NCBI GenBank assembly: GCA_017613855.1
Contig: JAGACY010000203.1
Coordinates: 1 to 6,734, forward strand
Direction of reading: 5' to 3'
DNA length: 6,734 nt
Origin: Pseudomonadota bacterium
GTDB lineage: Bacteria > Myxococcota > Bradymonadia > UBA4248
Shown one piece after another: positions 5,427-6,734 of the stretch (position 1 is the first letter of the stretch; each line of letters starts with the position of its first letter). Position numbers and translations under genes: made by a program. The notes under the pieces were generated by a model that was not told the DNA's origin, searched no databases, and worked only from the letters and a program-made list of their open reading frames with translations.

Positions 5427-6734
5427 ATGTCAGTTAGCAATATTTCCCGTTCATGGCTGTATACGGCCATTCGCATTTTATCGCTGTGCGCGCTCGTTTT
5501 TGCGTCCATGCTGGCGGTCGATTATTATTTCGTTCACAATACATTTTGTGCCGAAGGCGCATCGTGTTCGATCGTAGCGCAGTCGGAATTCGGACAGAAA
5601 TACGGCATTTTCCTGCCGACACTCGGTCTGCTTGCCTATTCTTTCTTCTTTTTGTCGAGTTTTTTCTGTGCCCGAACCAAACTTAAAATCCTGGGCAGGT
5701 CGCTTTCGACTTTCTGGATTCCGCTCGCCATTATTTGCTGTGCAGTCGGTGCATTTTTGTTCGTCATTGTGCAGGCATTCGAAATTCATGCGTTCTGCTG
5801 GCTCTGCATGGGCATCGATACTTCTGCGCTGCTCATGGTCATTCCCGCAGTCCTGCTGATGAAAAACAAAAACGAGGAAGAAGTTCCTCCGCCAAAACTG
5901 CATCCGGTTTTGTGGATTTGCTTCTATCTGCTCATTGCATGCGGCCCCATTGCCCTCGGAACGCGCCCTCAGCCGCAGGAACCAGCCCCCGCAGTTGCAG
6001 CCAATCCGGCCGAAAATGCTGAACCTGCCAACGTCGTTCCCGAGTACATCAAATCCTTTTATCTTCCCAACAAAATCAATGTCGTCGAGATTTCGAGTTT
6101 CGATTGTCCGCACTGCCGGCAGCTGCATCCGCAGCTCTCCGACCTTTTGAAGGAATACGGCGATCGCATTAACTTTACGCGTTTGACAATCCCACTGGGC
6201 AAACAGAAAGAGGCCTGTGTCGCCTATTACTGCGCCGAAAAACAAAAGAAAGAAACACAGTATGCCGACTGCCTGTTTGAAGAACCCAGCAAGGATCCCG
6301 GCAAACTTCTCGAATATGCCCGCGAATGCAGCATCAATGAGGATTCATTTAAGTCCTGTCTGACCGATCCGGCTTCGTCCAAGGCCGTCGATGATATGCT
6401 GGCCAAAATCAGGGAATCCGGATTTGAAGGCGCGCCGACCATTTGGATCGACGATCAAAATATCGTTGGCTTTAACCGTTCTTTGGGCATGGCTCCATAT
6501 CGGGCGGCACTCGATAAGAACAATGTTGATCCCGAGTCTGCTGCCAAACTGGCGGAGGCCGAGAAGGCCGCACAGGCCGCCCAGAGGCGCTCAAAAGCCG
6601 CATTCCATGTGACGGTCGTTGGGCTCATCGCTGCCATCATCTGCCTGCTCGCCGGCTGCATCCTGACTTTGGGCAAGTCAAAGGAAGAAGGCAAACGCAC
6701 GGCCAAAGCTGACAGTGACAAAGAAAGCTTCAAA
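5427..6734 (+). CDS. VKOR-DsbA fusion, integral-membrane disulfide-bond-forming enzyme; C-terminal tail cut by window edge
   Basis: The frame is open for all 436 codons to the right edge; AAGG seven bases before the ATG supports the start. Residues 1-180 form a five-helix VKOR domain. Loop cysteines Cys41 and Cys47 (FCAEGASC, C-x5-C) are followed six residues later by Ser53, as in bacterial VKOR. The quinone-proximal active site is Cys124-Trp-Leu-Cys127. After a Pro/Ala-rich linker (about 180-205) comes a DsbA-like thioredoxin domain with Cys227-Pro-His-Cys230 and cis-Pro337 (GAPTIWI). Extra cysteines lie in its helical insertion. By family knowledge the thioredoxin domain oxidises exported proteins and is re-oxidised by VKOR, which passes electrons to quinone; it does the work of DsbA and DsbB in one chain. 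Unusually, an Ala-rich coiled stretch (about 365-392) leads to a sixth membrane helix (about 395-417) and a charged tail. Confidence 0.95.
   Translation, partial: MSVSNISRSWLYTAIRILSLCALVFASMLAVDYYFVHNTFCAEGASCSIVAQSEFGQKYGIFLPTLGLLAYSFFFLSSFFCARTKLKILGRSLSTFWIPLAIICCAVGAFLFVIVQAFEIHAFCWLCMGIDTSALLMVIPAVLLMKNKNEEEVPPPKLHPVLWICFYLLIACGPIALGTRPQPQEPAPAVAANPAENAEPANVVPEYIKSFYLPNKINVVEISSFDCPHCRQLHPQLSDLLKEYGDRINFTRLTIPLGKQKEACVAYYCAEKQKKETQYADCLFEEPSKDPGKLLEYARECSINEDSFKSCLTDPASSKAVDDMLAKIRESGFEGAPTIWIDDQNIVGFNRSLGMAPYRAALDKNNVDPESAAKLAEAEKAAQAAQRRSKAAFHVTVVGLIAAIICLLAGCILTLGKSKEEGKRTAKADSDKESFK

Noticed and set aside
5478..6245. Minus-strand open frame (255 codons) across the VKOR-DsbA gene
   Set aside because: It is antisense to a clearly identified VKOR-DsbA frame and shows no family motif.

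Overview
The window looks like chromosomal DNA of a diderm bacterium of the former Deltaproteobacteria, most likely Myxococcota or a Bradymonadales-type relative. This is inferred from protein style: a very large cysteine-rich lipoprotein joined to an amidohydrolase and thrombospondin type 3 repeats (including the DNCP...FNPIRPM wording common in those groups), and a VKOR-DsbA fusion in place of a separate DsbB. Base composition is near balanced. No rRNA, tRNA, CRISPR array, transposase or phage gene was recognised.

Layout. Positions 1-880 (minus) hold a parvulin-type peptidyl-prolyl isomerase lipoprotein that runs off the left edge. Positions 881-1169 are repeat-rich, with four arrays of a 7-bp unit (three in one orientation, one inverted) around two strong hairpins. 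Positions 1167-1364 (minus) may encode a 65-residue two-helix membrane protein. Positions 1365-1610 contain several short hairpins and a likely terminator for the next gene. Positions 1611-4994 (minus) encode the 1127-residue lipoprotein. Positions 4995-5426 are a divergent intergenic region. It has a TATAAT promoter with an abutting 16-bp perfect palindrome on the lipoprotein side, hairpins in the middle, and a second palindrome in front of the plus-strand gene. Positions 5427-6734 (plus) encode a VKOR-DsbA disulfide-forming membrane protein that runs off the right edge.

How the genes may fit together. All three confident proteins act outside the cytoplasm: a proline isomerase, a disulfide-bond generator, and a secreted lipoprotein with about 70 cysteines, 48 of them in nine regular N-terminal modules. 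The divergent placement of the cysteine-rich protein and the VKOR-DsbA oxidase suggests that the oxidase helps fold it. This is inference from adjacency and composition. The regulatory claims rest on sequence symmetry only.
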